Of a DNA stretch of 64,000 nucleotides, positions 45,003-53,043 are shown piece after piece. Position 1 is the first letter of the stretch, and every line of letters begins with the position of its first letter. The position numbers were made by a program, and so were the translations under genes. The DNA is from Rhizobium sp. WYCCWR10014 (GTDB lineage: Bacteria > Pseudomonadota > Alphaproteobacteria > Rhizobiales > Rhizobiaceae). The stretch is taken from the NCBI RefSeq assembly GCF_001657485.1, contig NZ_LXFU01000037.1, positions 62,001 through 126,000 on the forward strand. The letters are read 5' to 3'. Under the pieces are notes generated by a model that searched no databases, was not told the origin of the DNA, and saw only the letters and a program-made list of their open reading frames with translations.

Positions 45003-46130
45003 TCAGCGAACGATCGTCAGCGTCTCTGCCGCGCGCGTGATCGCGGTATAGAGCCAGCGTTCCCGCGTGTCGCGAAACGCCCAGCTCTCGTCGAAGAGCA
45101 CGACATCATTCCATTGCGAACCCTGCGCCTTGTGAACGGTGAGCGCATAGCCGTAGTCGAACTCGTCATAGCGCTTGCGGGTGTTCCAGGGGATCTCGCC
45201 CTCGACGTCCTCGAAGGCCTGTTTCAGCAGCTTGATCTTGGCAGCCCCGCGATCCATGTCATCGTCTTCGGGACGGACGAGCAGATTGATGCCGGGCTTC
45301 GTCGTTTCCTTGGATGAGGTCATCACCTGCCAGAGCGAACCGTTGAGCAGGCCCTTGGCTGGATCATTCCGCAGGCAGACGAGCTTGTCGCCGGTCTGCG
45401 GATAATCGGCATTGAAGCCTTTCAGCTCGCGCAGGCGCTGATTGTAGCGCCGACGCGTCCTATTGGTGCCGACGAGCACCTGGTCGGCATCGAGCACGAG
45501 CTGCTGCGTCACCTCGTTCTTCGAGATCACCTTTGCCGTGCCGTAGTCACCGTACATCACCTCATTGCCTTCGCGCACCTGCATGGCGAGCTTGATGATC
45601 GGGTTGTCGCGCGCCTGCCGGTGGATATCGGTGAGCAGGTAGTCCGGCTCCTGATTGGTGAAGTAGCCGCCACCGGTCACCGGCGGCAACTGGCCGGGAT
45701 CGCCGAGCACCAGGATCGGCGTGCCGAAGCTCATCAGATCCTTGCCAAGCGCCTCGTCCACCATCGAGCATTCGTCGACGATGATCAGCGCGGCTTTAGC
45801 GACCGGGCTTTGCCGGTTGATCGAAAACATCGGCGCGATCGAGGTCTTGCCCGTTTCCTCGTCTTCCACCGCCTCCTCGCCGCGCGGCCGGTAGATCAGC
45901 GAATGGATCGTCCGGGCGTTGGAGGCGCCGCGCGAGCGCAGCACCTGCGCCGCCTTGCCGGTGAAGGCGGCAAACAGCACGTCGCCATCGACATTTTCGG
46001 CAAAATGCTTGGCAAGCGTCGTCTTTCCCGTTCCGGCATAGCCGAACAGGCGAAAGAGCGGCGAGCGCCCTTCCTTCAGCCATTTCGAAACAGCCTTCAG
46101 GGCTTCGTCTTGTTGCGGCGCAAATTGCAT
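45003..46130 (-). CDS. RecD/Dda-like ATP-dependent DNA helicase
   Basis: 375 residues. Superfamily 1 helicase: Walker A LFGYAGTGKTTLAKHFAEN near residues 29-37, ALIIVDECSMVDEALGKDL (Walker B), ILVLGDPGQLPPVTGGGYF (motif III), VLVGTNRTRRRYNQRLREL, and a UvrD_C_2 end YGYALTVHKAQGSQWNDVVL plus WLYTAITRAAETLTIV. It resembles phage T4 Dda and stand-alone RecD-like helicases found in many alphaproteobacteria. It probably works in replication or repair. Monocistronic, no partner visible. Confidence 0.88.
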   Translation of the reverse strand: MQFAPQQDEALKAVSKWLKEGRSPLFRLFGYAGTGKTTLAKHFAENVDGDVLFAAFTGKAAQVLRSRGASNARTIHSLIYRPRGEEAVEDEETGKTSIAPMFSINRQSPVAKAALIIVDECSMVDEALGKDLMSFGTPILVLGDPGQLPPVTGGGYFTNQEPDYLLTDIHRQARDNPIIKLAMQVREGNEVMYGDYGTAKVISKNEVTQQLVLDADQVLVGTNRTRRRYNQRLRELKGFNADYPQTGDKLVCLRNDPAKGLLNGSLWQVMTSSKETTKPGINLLVRPEDDDMDRGAAKIKLLKQAFEDVEGEIPWNTRKRYDEFDYGYALTVHKAQGSQWNDVVLFDESWAFRDTRERWLYTAITRAAETLTIVR

Positions 46131-46203
46131 GATCGCAGGACTTGGCAGGATTCGCGGGCTTTAGGCAAGGTGGAAAACGGCAAATCGCCCGGCCGGACGA
46201 TCA

Positions 46204-47127
46204 TCAGTTCCACTGCCGGTCCGCGCCGCTCGCGCACATCGACGGGTCCTGCGCCATAGCGTCAGTGAGAAAATCCAGAACCGTCTTGACGCGCAGCGGC
46301 ATGTTGCGCCGCGAGGGATAGACGACGGTAACCGGCAGCCGGCTCGGCTGAAAATCCTTCATCACGGGGACCAGCCGGCCGGCGGCGATATCGGGCATAG
46401 CGATGATATGCGAAAGCACCGCAAGACCCGCTCCAGCAAGGGCTGCCCGGTGAATGGCGACGGCATTGCAGGCGGTCAGCCGCGGCGAGATCCGGACCAA
46501 TATGTCCTCCGAACCGTTCGAGAAGGACCAGGTATTGGCCTCGCCTGCCCTGTTGTAGCAGAGGCATTCATGGTCCTTGATCTCCTTCGGTGCGCGGGGA
46601 GCCGCCCTGCGCGCGAGATAGGCGGGAGATGCAACGAGGAAGGCGGTCGTCCAGCCGATCCGCCGGCAGACGAGGCTGCTGTCGGCGACCTGGCCCAAGC
46701 GCACTTCGAGATCCAGGCGCTCCTCGATCATATCCGAGCTCTGCTCCCTGAAGATGAGTTCGACCGCGAGCTTCGGATGGGCGGCAAGAAGATCGCCGAG
46801 CCGCTCGCTGAGATAGAGGCCGAGTGGTGCTGGAACGCTGAGCCTGACCTTTCCCGAGGCCATGACTCCGTCCGATTCTGCCGCATCGCCAAGCTCCTCA
46901 ACCGCTTCGAGAATCCGCAGCGCCATCGGCAGCATCCGCTCCCCCTCTGCCGTCAGCGACAGGCCGCTCGTCGTGCGATGCAGGAGGCGGGTGTTGAAAT
47001 GGCCTTCGAGGGCTGCGACCTGTCGCGAGACCGCCGGCTGCGTCACATTGAGATCGTGCGCCGCCGCCGAGAACGAACCCGTCTCCACGACGCGCTGAAA
47101 GGTCCGCAATGCCGAAACGATATCCAT
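46204..47127 (-). CDS. LysR family regulator
   Basis: 307 residues from the ATG at 47127 (MDIVSALRTFQRVVETGSFS), chosen because LysR proteins start here and a GGGGCAGGGGG stretch precedes it. The helix-turn-helix is AAAHDLNVTQPAVSRQVAAL; the effector domain runs from about 90 to 295. It belongs to the DsdC/CrgA-like subgroup. It is divergent from the CMD-SDR-cupin operon, with an extended inverted repeat in the gap, so that operon is the probable target. Confidence 0.88.
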   Translation of the reverse strand: MDIVSALRTFQRVVETGSFSAAAHDLNVTQPAVSRQVAALEGHFNTRLLHRTTSGLSLTAEGERMLPMALRILEAVEELGDAAESDGVMASGKVRLSVPAPLGLYLSERLGDLLAAHPKLAVELIFREQSSDMIEERLDLEVRLGQVADSSLVCRRIGWTTAFLVASPAYLARRAAPRAPKEIKDHECLCYNRAGEANTWSFSNGSEDILVRISPRLTACNAVAIHRAALAGAGLAVLSHIIAMPDIAAGRLVPVMKDFQPSRLPVTVVYPSRRNMPLRVKTVLDFLTDAMAQDPSMCASGADRQWN

Positions 47128-47199
47128 CCCCCTGCCCCTCATACTTTTGTGCATAGGCCTTATGCAGCCAAACTAAGCGAGAATGGCTTTACAGTCCAG

Positions 47200-47247
47200 C
47201 AATTAAGGATATCTTTTATCCATAAGGATACTTAATATCCTTAATTG
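47200..47247. promoter_or_regulatory. Extended inverted repeat between LysR and the CMD-SDR-cupin operon
   Basis: CAATTAAGGATAT (47200-47212) and ATATCCTTAATTG (47235-47247) are perfect 13-base inverted arms. Between them TATCC (47217-47221) and AAGGATA (47224-47230) add two further half-sites. The right arm ends just before the AAGGAG ribosome binding site of the operon. Confidence 0.6.
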
Positions 47248-47259
47248 AAGGAGAGACAC

Positions 47260-47739
47260 ATGACCCAGCGACTGAACTACGCACAGCAGTCCCCCGAGCT
47301 TTTCAAGAAATTCATGGAATTCAGCATGGCGCTAAAAAGCAGCGTGATCGACGAGAAGCTGCAGGCCCTCGTCGAGATCCGCGCCTCGCAGATCAATGGA
47401 TGCGGCTTTTGCCTCGATATGCATGTGAAGCAGGCAAAGATCCACGGCGAGACGGAACTGCGGCTCTACCACGTCGCCATCTGGCGGGAATCGAACCTGT
47501 TCATTCCACGCGAGCGCGCAGCCCTTGCCTGGACCGAAGCACTGACCAAGCTTCCCGAGGGCGGCGTTCCAGACGAGATTTACGAACGGGTGCGCGGCCA
47601 GCTTTCCGAGAAGGAAATCTCGGACCTGACTTTCGTCGTCATGGCGATCAATGCCTGGAACCGCGTCAATGTCGGCTTCAAGACCGTGCCCGGCACGGCC
47701 GACAAGGCCTACGGCCTCGATAAGGCCGGCCTGAACTAA
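47260..47739 (+). CDS. Carboxymuconolactone decarboxylase/AhpD-like peroxidase
   Basis: 159 residues from the ATG at 47260 behind GAAGGAGAG. The CMD fold is all-helical with the redox motif CGFC in INGCGFCLDMHVKQAKIHGE, followed by RLYHVAIWRESNLFIPRERA and LTFVVMAINAWNRVNVGFKT. AhpD-like proteins reduce peroxides through the CxxC pair and the following His. It opens the operon facing a LysR regulator, suggesting an oxidative or electrophile response. Confidence 0.88.
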   Translation: MTQRLNYAQQSPELFKKFMEFSMALKSSVIDEKLQALVEIRASQINGCGFCLDMHVKQAKIHGETELRLYHVAIWRESNLFIPRERAALAWTEALTKLPEGGVPDEIYERVRGQLSEKEISDLTFVVMAINAWNRVNVGFKTVPGTADKAYGLDKAGLN

Positions 47740-47773
47740 ACCACGCAATTCATTGAGAAGATTCACCTTTGAC

Positions 47774-47792
47774 GCTGCCGCACCGCGGCAGC
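47774..47792 (+). promoter_or_regulatory. Intercistronic hairpin in the CMD-SDR-cupin operon
   Basis: GCTGCCGC (47774-47781) and GCGGCAGC (47785-47792) form a perfect 8-bp stem with a three-base loop, between the first and second genes. There is no T run; it may adjust mRNA stability between cistrons. Confidence 0.4.
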
Positions 47793-47807
47793 GAACGGAG
47801 ATCCATT

Positions 47808-48563
47808 ATGAAAATCGTTGTCATCGGCGGAACCGGCCTCATCGGTTCGAAGACTGTCGAACGCCTGCGCAAACGCGGCCACGAAGTGATTGCCGCATCA
47901 CCGAACTCCGGCGTCAACACAATCACCGGAGAAGGATTGGCGGAGGCGCTCTCAGGCGCCAGCGTCGTGCTCGACCTCGCCAATTCGCCGTCCTTCGAGG
48001 ATAAGGCCGTGCTCGAATTTTTCGAGACCTCGGGCCGCAATCTTCTCGCTGCCGAAAAAGTGGCCGGCGTCAAGCACCATATCGCCCTTTCCGTCGTCGG
48101 CACCGAGCGTCTGCAGGAAAGCGGCTATTTCCGCGGCAAGCTTGCCCAGGAAAAACTGATCAAGGCATCAGGCATTCCCTACACCATCGTGCATTCGACG
48201 CAGTTCATGGAATTCCTCGGCGGCATCGCCCAATCGGGAACGGTCGGCCAGACGGTCCGTCTGTCGCCGGCCTATGTGCAGCCGATCGTTTCCGACGACG
48301 TCGCCGATGTCATGGCGGATGTGGCTCTCGCACCGCCCGCTAATGCGACGATCGAGATCGCTGGTCCGGAACGGGCGCGCCTCAGCGAACTCGTCGCCCG
48401 GTATTTGAAGGCCATGAGAGATCCGCGCACCGTCGAGGCCGATGCGGAGGCGAAATATTTCGGCGCGAGACTCAACGATCAGTCGCTCGTTTCTGACAAC
48501 AACCCGCGGCTCGGCTCGATCACCTTCGAGCAGTGGTTCGCAAAGTCCGCCCAACCAAAGTGA
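47808..48563 (+). CDS. NAD(P)-binding SDR-like oxidoreductase
   Basis: 251 residues from the ATG at 47808 behind ACGGAG. Atypical SDR: MKIVVIGGTGLIGSKTVERL contains the dinucleotide loop, followed by VVLDLANSPSFEDKAVLEFF, HIALSVVGTERLQESGYFRG and IPYTIVHSTQFMEFLGGIAQ. It lacks a clear YxxxK pair, as in NmrA-type reductases or sensors. Middle gene of the operon with the CMD protein and the secreted cupin. Confidence 0.85.
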   Translation: MKIVVIGGTGLIGSKTVERLRKRGHEVIAASPNSGVNTITGEGLAEALSGASVVLDLANSPSFEDKAVLEFFETSGRNLLAAEKVAGVKHHIALSVVGTERLQESGYFRGKLAQEKLIKASGIPYTIVHSTQFMEFLGGIAQSGTVGQTVRLSPAYVQPIVSDDVADVMADVALAPPANATIEIAGPERARLSELVARYLKAMRDPRTVEADAEAKYFGARLNDQSLVSDNNPRLGSITFEQWFAKSAQPK

Positions 48564-48632
48564 TCCGACTTGCCCTGAGGACGCGGCCACTCGGGCGCAT
48601 CCTGCCCCAACCCTGCAACCATGGAGATTCCG

Positions 48633-49049
48633 ATGATCAGAACATCATTCCTCGCCGGTGCGCTCGCCCTTCTGGCAGCCACGGGCGCTAGCGCCGACGA
48701 GGGCAGCAAAGCTGCCAAGGTGACGCTCGTCTATGAACACGAACTTCCGAACGTACCGGGCAAGAGCATCAAGGGCGTGCTGGTCGAGTACGGCCCAGGC
48801 GGCTTCTCCGACGGCCACACCCATCCCGATACGGCCTTCATCTACGCCACCGTGCTCGAAGGAGCGATCCGCAGCCAGGTCAATGACGGCCCCGTCAAGG
48901 TCTATCAGGCAGGAGAGAGCTTCTCCGAAATGCCGGGCGACCGCCATGGCATCAGCGCCAACGGCAGCAAAACGAAGCCAGCCCGCCTGCTCGCCGTCTT
49001 CGTCGTCGACACCAAACAGAAAGAGTTGACCTATCCGCTCAAGAAGTGA
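48633..49049 (+). CDS. Secreted cupin-domain protein
   Basis: 138 residues. The ATG at 48633 is preceded by ATGGAG and opens a signal peptide (MIRTSFLAGALALLAATGAS, then ADEG). The cupin motif 1 GGFSDGHTHPDTAFIYATVL has two His as metal ligands, and motif 2 FSEMPGDRHGISANGSKTKP has a third. These CMD-SDR-cupin triplets are common in Proteobacteria under LysR control. The small-molecule substrate is unknown, and placement in the periplasm separates it from the two cytosolic partners. Confidence 0.85.
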   Translation: MIRTSFLAGALALLAATGASADEGSKAAKVTLVYEHELPNVPGKSIKGVLVEYGPGGFSDGHTHPDTAFIYATVLEGAIRSQVNDGPVKVYQAGESFSEMPGDRHGISANGSKTKPARLLAVFVVDTKQKELTYPLKK

Positions 49050-49069
49050 CGATCCGCATTACAGCGCCG

Positions 49070-49160
49070 CGCGTCTTTCAGACGCGCAAAGGACGCAGTA
49101 ACAATTTGAATCTACGCATCGTGCTTTCCGAAAATCGGTTCCGATTTTCGGGCCGATGCG
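49070..49160 (-). repeat. Dispersed intergenic repeat, copy 2 (inverted relative to copy 1)
   Basis: Read on the minus strand it has CCGAAAATCGG, GATTTTCGG, ATGCG, ATTCAAA, GCGTCC and a GCGCGTCT...AGACGCGC hairpin in the same order as 8735-8811. Confidence 0.6.
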
Positions 49161-49244
49161 ATACCGCCCGCGCATGCCCAATGCTTGCGCGGGCGGCCGA
49201 GATGCTGAATCATGTACGGCTCGCCCCATTCCGGAGACAGAGAA

Positions 49245-50726
49245 ATGATTGACGACGCGCTCTTCGGCAAACCTCTGATATCCTTGATAACAGTCGGATT
49301 CGCCGGAATCGTCGTCTGGCATCTTCTCTCCCGCCAACGGCCGACGACGCGACTGGTGGTGCAAATCCTCTTCTTCGCGGCAATGACGTTGATCCTCGTC
49401 GTCAGCGGCATCGAACCCCACCGGTTTCAAGGATATGAGTCCGAAGATCCGCAGGCTTTGCTCGTCATCGTCGCGAAATCGCTCTGGTGGATCCATCTGG
49501 CATGGGCCGTCATCGGTTTCATCAGGCTCTATCTGGTGCTGGAGGGCAGTCCGCGAGAGGCTCGGCTGCTCCAGGATCTCGTCATCGGCGTCGTCTATAT
49601 CGGCATGGCCCTGTCGGTTCTGGCCTTCGTCTTCGGCGTGCCGATCGGCACCCTGGTCGCGACCTCGGGCGTGGTCGCCATCATTCTCGGCCTGGCGCTG
49701 CAGAATACGCTGGCCGACGTCTTCTCCGGCATCGCCCTGACACTCGGCCGGCCATACATCATCGGCGACTGGATCCTTCTCAGCGACGGCACGGAGGGGC
49801 GCGTCGTCGAAAGCAACTGGCGCGCGACACACATCCTGACCAGCGCCAACAATGTCGTCGTTCTGCCGAACAGTTTTCTGGCAAAGCTCGGCCTGACGAA
49901 TGTCAGCCGGCCGGACGAGACCCATCTCCTGGTCCTCACCATCCGCATCGCCCCGACGCGCATGCCGGCATCGGTCCGCCAAGTCATGGCAACGGCGCTG
50001 GCGGGCTGCAATTCGATCGTGCGCGAGCCGCCGCCGGTCGTAGCACTCAAGGGGCTGGATGCCACGGCGCTTGAGGTCGAGCTGCAGTTTCGGGTGACAA
50101 GCCCGAGCCAGCGGGTGCCAGCGCGGAACGAGGTGCTCGATCTCGTCTATCGCCATTGCAAATCCGCCGGCCTGCTGTTGGCCATTCCGCCGTCGGCGAC
50201 GGTGCTGACCGCCGATCTGCCGACAGAAGAAAGCGCAAAGCCGCCGAGCGTAACGCCGCTTGCACTGATCGAGGCCATTCCGGTCTTTACGACGTTGACA
50301 TCAGATGAAAAGCGCAGGCTCGCCGAAACCACGGCTGTCCGGGAGTTCCGCAAAGGCGATGTGATCGTACAGGAGGACGAAATGCTCCCCTCACTGATGA
50401 TGGTGCGCGCCGGCATCATCGCGGCTAGGAACGCAGGCGAGGAACGCGGACGCCTCGCGCCGGGCGATTTTTTTGGCGAGACCGGACTGCTCGCCGGCAT
50501 GCAGGAAGTCTGCACCCTGGAGGCTCTGACCCCCGTGACCGCCTATGAGATCGACCAGGAGGCCTTCGCGCCGCTGCTAAGCGAACGCCCGGCGCTGGCG
50601 GAAGAAATCGCCGAACACCTCGCCAGCCGCGCAGAGCGTTTCCGCAACGGCGCCTCCTTGCCCCCGGAACATGCCCGCAGTGCGCATGCCATCCTGAAGA
50701 CCATCAGGACCATCTTCAAGGCGTAG
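49245..50726 (+). CDS. MscS family channel with C-terminal cyclic-nucleotide-binding-like domain
   Basis: 493 residues from the ATG at 49245 behind GGAGACAGAG. Four hydrophobic segments lie in the first 150 residues; the MscS pore helix is VATSGVVAIILGLALQNTLA, followed by the beta domain RPYIIGDWILLSDGTEGRVV and a C-terminal alpha/beta part to about 300. Residues 355-470 form a cNMP-like domain (IPVFTTLTSDEKRRLAETTA, FRKGDVIVQEDEMLPSLMMV, RLAPGDFFGETGLLAGM). The phosphate-binding cassette lacks the usual Arg, so a different ligand or ligand-free gating is possible. Confidence 0.88.
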   Translation: MIDDALFGKPLISLITVGFAGIVVWHLLSRQRPTTRLVVQILFFAAMTLILVVSGIEPHRFQGYESEDPQALLVIVAKSLWWIHLAWAVIGFIRLYLVLEGSPREARLLQDLVIGVVYIGMALSVLAFVFGVPIGTLVATSGVVAIILGLALQNTLADVFSGIALTLGRPYIIGDWILLSDGTEGRVVESNWRATHILTSANNVVVLPNSFLAKLGLTNVSRPDETHLLVLTIRIAPTRMPASVRQVMATALAGCNSIVREPPPVVALKGLDATALEVELQFRVTSPSQRVPARNEVLDLVYRHCKSAGLLLAIPPSATVLTADLPTEESAKPPSVTPLALIEAIPVFTTLTSDEKRRLAETTAVREFRKGDVIVQEDEMLPSLMMVRAGIIAARNAGEERGRLAPGDFFGETGLLAGMQEVCTLEALTPVTAYEIDQEAFAPLLSERPALAEEIAEHLASRAERFRNGASLPPEHARSAHAILKTIRTIFKA

Positions 50727-50741
50727 AGATCGGCCCCCCGC

Positions 50742-51230
50742 TCAGCCGGCGCGCTTGAGCACCCATTCGAAGGTGCTGCGCCAAATGTCGGCCGGCACTT
50801 CCTCGGACAAGGTGCTGACCAGGTCGGAAAGCCGGACGCGCCTCAGCGTATCCCGCCAGGCCTCGTCGGCCTCCCACATGATGCGCGCGACGGCGCATGG
50901 TTTGCTGTCGCAATATCCTTCCGGCCGGCAGGGATTGTTCGCCCGGATGTTCGTACAGGTGAAGCTGCGGGCCTTCCCCTCGACCGCCTCGGCGATTTCG
51001 AGAAAGTTGATATCCGAGGGGGTCTTGGCAAGCCTGTAGCCGCCACTCGGACCGAGCGTGGTCTCGACCAGCGATGCCTGCGAAAGGCTCTGCAGTGCTT
51101 TGGAGAGATATTCCTTCGGCAGACCATGAAGCTCGGCGAGCGCCTTGGTGGAAAGATACCTGCCCTCTGGCAGGCCCGCGAGAATGGCGCAACAGTGAAG
51201 CGCCCACTCGACCTGGCTTTTCAGGATCAT
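50742..51230 (-). CDS. Rrf2 family regulator with cysteine cluster
   Basis: 162 residues: MILKSQVEWALHCCAILAGL, helix-turn-helix LSTKALAELHGLPKEYLSKA, wing LGPSGGYRLAKTPSDINFLE and a cysteine group at residues 92, 101, 107 and 112 (CTNIRANNPC, CRPEGYC, KPC). Rrf2 proteins such as IscR, NsrR and RirA bind Fe-S clusters with three such cysteines and sense iron, NO or redox state. The target is not obvious; it points away from the MarR-like gene and converges with the MscS gene. Confidence 0.88.
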   Translation of the reverse strand: MILKSQVEWALHCCAILAGLPEGRYLSTKALAELHGLPKEYLSKALQSLSQASLVETTLGPSGGYRLAKTPSDINFLEIAEAVEGKARSFTCTNIRANNPCRPEGYCDSKPCAVARIMWEADEAWRDTLRRVRLSDLVSTLSEEVPADIWRSTFEWVLKRAG

Positions 51231-51363
51231 TCAGCAACTCGTGTGATGGCTGGCTCAGCCAATGGAATTAAGGACATATCATATCCGAAAACCGACACGA
51301 TGTAAATGCGCTGCAAAAGCAGCGTGTTGTTGCTTGAACGGCGATGCGGGCTCCGATCTCCCC

Positions 51364-51939
51364 TCAGCCCGCCTTCTTGTCCTCTCCCCGCGCCTGCTCA
51401 TTTTCAATTCCGGCGATCAGCTTGCGCAGCAGCGCAGCGAGCGCCTCGCGCTCCTTTCCGTCAAGAGCCTGCATAAACAAAGATTCGCTCGCCATGTCGG
51501 TGCGGAAAGCCTTTTCGGCGAGTGCCGCACCCGCCTCGCTCAATGCCACCAGCACGCTGCGCCCATCGCGTGGTGATTTCTCCCGGCGGATCAAGCCCAC
51601 CTTCTCCAGCCGGTCGAGCCTGTGGGTCAGGCCTCCCGAGGAGATCATCAGCGCCGAATACATCTCCGTCGGGGTCAGGCGGTAAGGTGGTCCGGAACGG
51701 CGAAGCGTTGCGATCACGTCGAATTCGCCGCGGTCGAGGCCAAAATCGGCAAAGGTCGCCTCGATGCTGGGGCGCACCAGGTTCGACAGCCGAAAGGCCC
51801 GGCCCAGGATCGCCATCGGCTCCGTGTCGAGGTCGGGCAGTTCCACCGCCCATTGCCGGCGCAGCCGGTCGACATGGTCATCCCCAGGGCGGTGCGCGTC
51901 CCCCGGTCGGTCGCGGTCCCCTTCAGTTCCATTCATCAT
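51364..51939 (-). CDS. MarR family regulator (divergent from cupin/VOC genes)
   Basis: 191 residues from the ATG at 51939, served by GAGG. A charged N-terminal extension (GDRDRPGDAHRPGDDHVDRL) precedes the MarR domain: LSNLVRPSIEATFADFGLDR, RLTPTEMYSALMISSGGLTH, DRLEKVGLIRREKSPRDGRS. It resembles the PecS/HucR branch, which has an extra N-terminal helix and senses urate-like ligands. The divergent gap to the cupin gene holds a 10-bp inverted repeat of AAGATA type, the probable operator. Confidence 0.85.
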   Translation of the reverse strand: MMNGTEGDRDRPGDAHRPGDDHVDRLRRQWAVELPDLDTEPMAILGRAFRLSNLVRPSIEATFADFGLDRGEFDVIATLRRSGPPYRLTPTEMYSALMISSGGLTHRLDRLEKVGLIRREKSPRDGRSVLVALSEAGAALAEKAFRTDMASESLFMQALDGKEREALAALLRKLIAGIENEQARGEDKKAG

Positions 51940-52004
51940 TCTCTGCCTCATATCAACACAAGCGAGACATACACCTTCCACCCCAGTCACGGAAGATATC
52001 TTGA

Positions 52005-52036
52005 CAAGAAGATAGTTTTAAGAATATATCTTCTTG
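52005..52036. promoter_or_regulatory. Inverted repeat, probable MarR operator
   Basis: CAAGAAGATA (52005-52014) and TATCTTCTTG (52027-52036) pair perfectly across 12 bases. Further AAGATA copies at 51994-51999 and 52040-52045 flank it. Confidence 0.6.
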
Positions 52037-52081
52037 CGAAGATAGTTTGCGTTTATAAACAGAACGAGCGGGAGGCACGTG

Positions 52082-52417
52082 ATGTTCAGGATTCTTCGCC
52101 ACCAGGAAGTACGACCCGATCAGAGCCGCACTGTCCGCTTCGAAGGCCGCGACCATGGCGGCGAGATATCGCTCTTCCTCGTCGACAACGAGCCCGGCCA
52201 GGGGCCTGACCTGCACGTCCATCCCTATTCCGAGACATGGGCGGTCAGGAAGGGCGAGGCCGAGTTCACCGTAGGCGACGCCAAAAGCCGCGCCTTTCCC
52301 GGCGATATCGTCGTCGTAGCCGCCAACATTCCCCACCGTTTCGAGAATGTCGGCACTGGACGGCTCGAAATCGTTTGCATTCATGCCAGCGATACGATCG
52401 TGCAGGAGTTTGTGTGA
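52082..52417 (+). CDS. Cupin-domain protein
   Basis: 111 residues from the ATG at 52082 behind GGGAGG (a GTG just before it is possible). Single cupin: PGQGPDLHVHPYSETWAVRK gives motif 1 with two His and a Glu region, then SRAFPGDIVVVAANIPHRFE gives motif 2 with the last His. No signal peptide, so cytosolic. With the VOC protein 59 bases downstream it is probably an operon repressed by the divergent MarR protein; the pair may oxidise or isomerise a small ligand. Confidence 0.82.
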   Translation: MFRILRHQEVRPDQSRTVRFEGRDHGGEISLFLVDNEPGQGPDLHVHPYSETWAVRKGEAEFTVGDAKSRAFPGDIVVVAANIPHRFENVGTGRLEIVCIHASDTIVQEFV

Positions 52418-52476
52418 GGCAAAGCCGCCTCCTGGAAGACAATCTCCGGAAGACAAAGGAAGAGGAGAGAACCGCA

Positions 52477-52893
52477 ATGCCCAAGATGATCTTCGTGAAC
52501 TTGCCGGTGAAAGATCTTGCCGCTGCGACCCGCTTCTATGAAGCGATCGGCTGCAGCAAGAACGAACAGTTCAGCGACCACCAGGCGTCGAACATGGTCT
52601 GGGCCGACGCCATCTTCTTCCATCTGCTGACACGCGATTTCTTCGCGACCTTCACGCCCAAACCCGTTGCCGAAGCGCAGAAGACGAGCGAGATGCTGAT
52701 CGCGCTCACCATGGACAGCCGTGAAGAAGTGGATGCTATCGTCGAGGCGGCCGCAGCCGCCGGCGGCAAGGCCGATCCGCGCGCGCCGACGGACATGGGC
52801 TGGCTCTATAACCGTGCTTTCGAAGATCCCGATGGCCATATATTCGAAGCGGTCTGGGTCGAAATGGCGGTGGCGACCGCCACCGGAGAATAG
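52477..52893 (+). CDS. VOC family (glyoxalase-fold) protein
   Basis: 138 residues from the ATG at 52477 behind AGAGGAGAG. VOC fold with MPKMIFVNLPVKDLAAATRF at the start, FFHLLTRDFFATFTPKPVAE in the middle and FEDPDGHIFEAVWVEM at the end. MIFVNLPVKDL marks a common subgroup annotated as glyoxalase/bleomycin resistance or lactoylglutathione lyase-like. Probably the second gene of the MarR-controlled cupin operon. Confidence 0.82.
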   Translation: MPKMIFVNLPVKDLAAATRFYEAIGCSKNEQFSDHQASNMVWADAIFFHLLTRDFFATFTPKPVAEAQKTSEMLIALTMDSREEVDAIVEAAAAAGGKADPRAPTDMGWLYNRAFEDPDGHIFEAVWVEMAVATATGE

Positions 52894-52969
52894 CCGGCAA
52901 GGCGCCCGACGCGGCGTGCGAAACTGGCTTCGGCCCACCTCGCCCGGCATGAAAACTTTTGATGCGCCT

Positions 52970-52998
52970 GGAATAAAACCACCGCGCCGCGTGTCTCA
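52970..52998 (+). promoter_or_regulatory. ECF-sigma-type promoter of the lipoprotein_15/sigma operon
   Basis: GGAATAAA (52970-52977) is followed, 17 bases after the GGAATA, by GTCTCA (52993-52998), close to the GGAAT...CGTC pattern of ECF sigma promoters in alphaproteobacteria. It lies about 45 bases upstream of the first gene. Confidence 0.5.
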
Positions 52999-53043
52999 TC
53001 TCAGGTATCGCAAGATTGCGTGCCCAATCTGAGGAGAGACATC

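Noticed and set aside
50716..51237. A 173-codon frame overlapping the Rrf2 gene on the same strand
   Set aside because: The alternative frame (50742-51230) has the full Rrf2 helix-turn-helix and cysteine cluster; this one has none.
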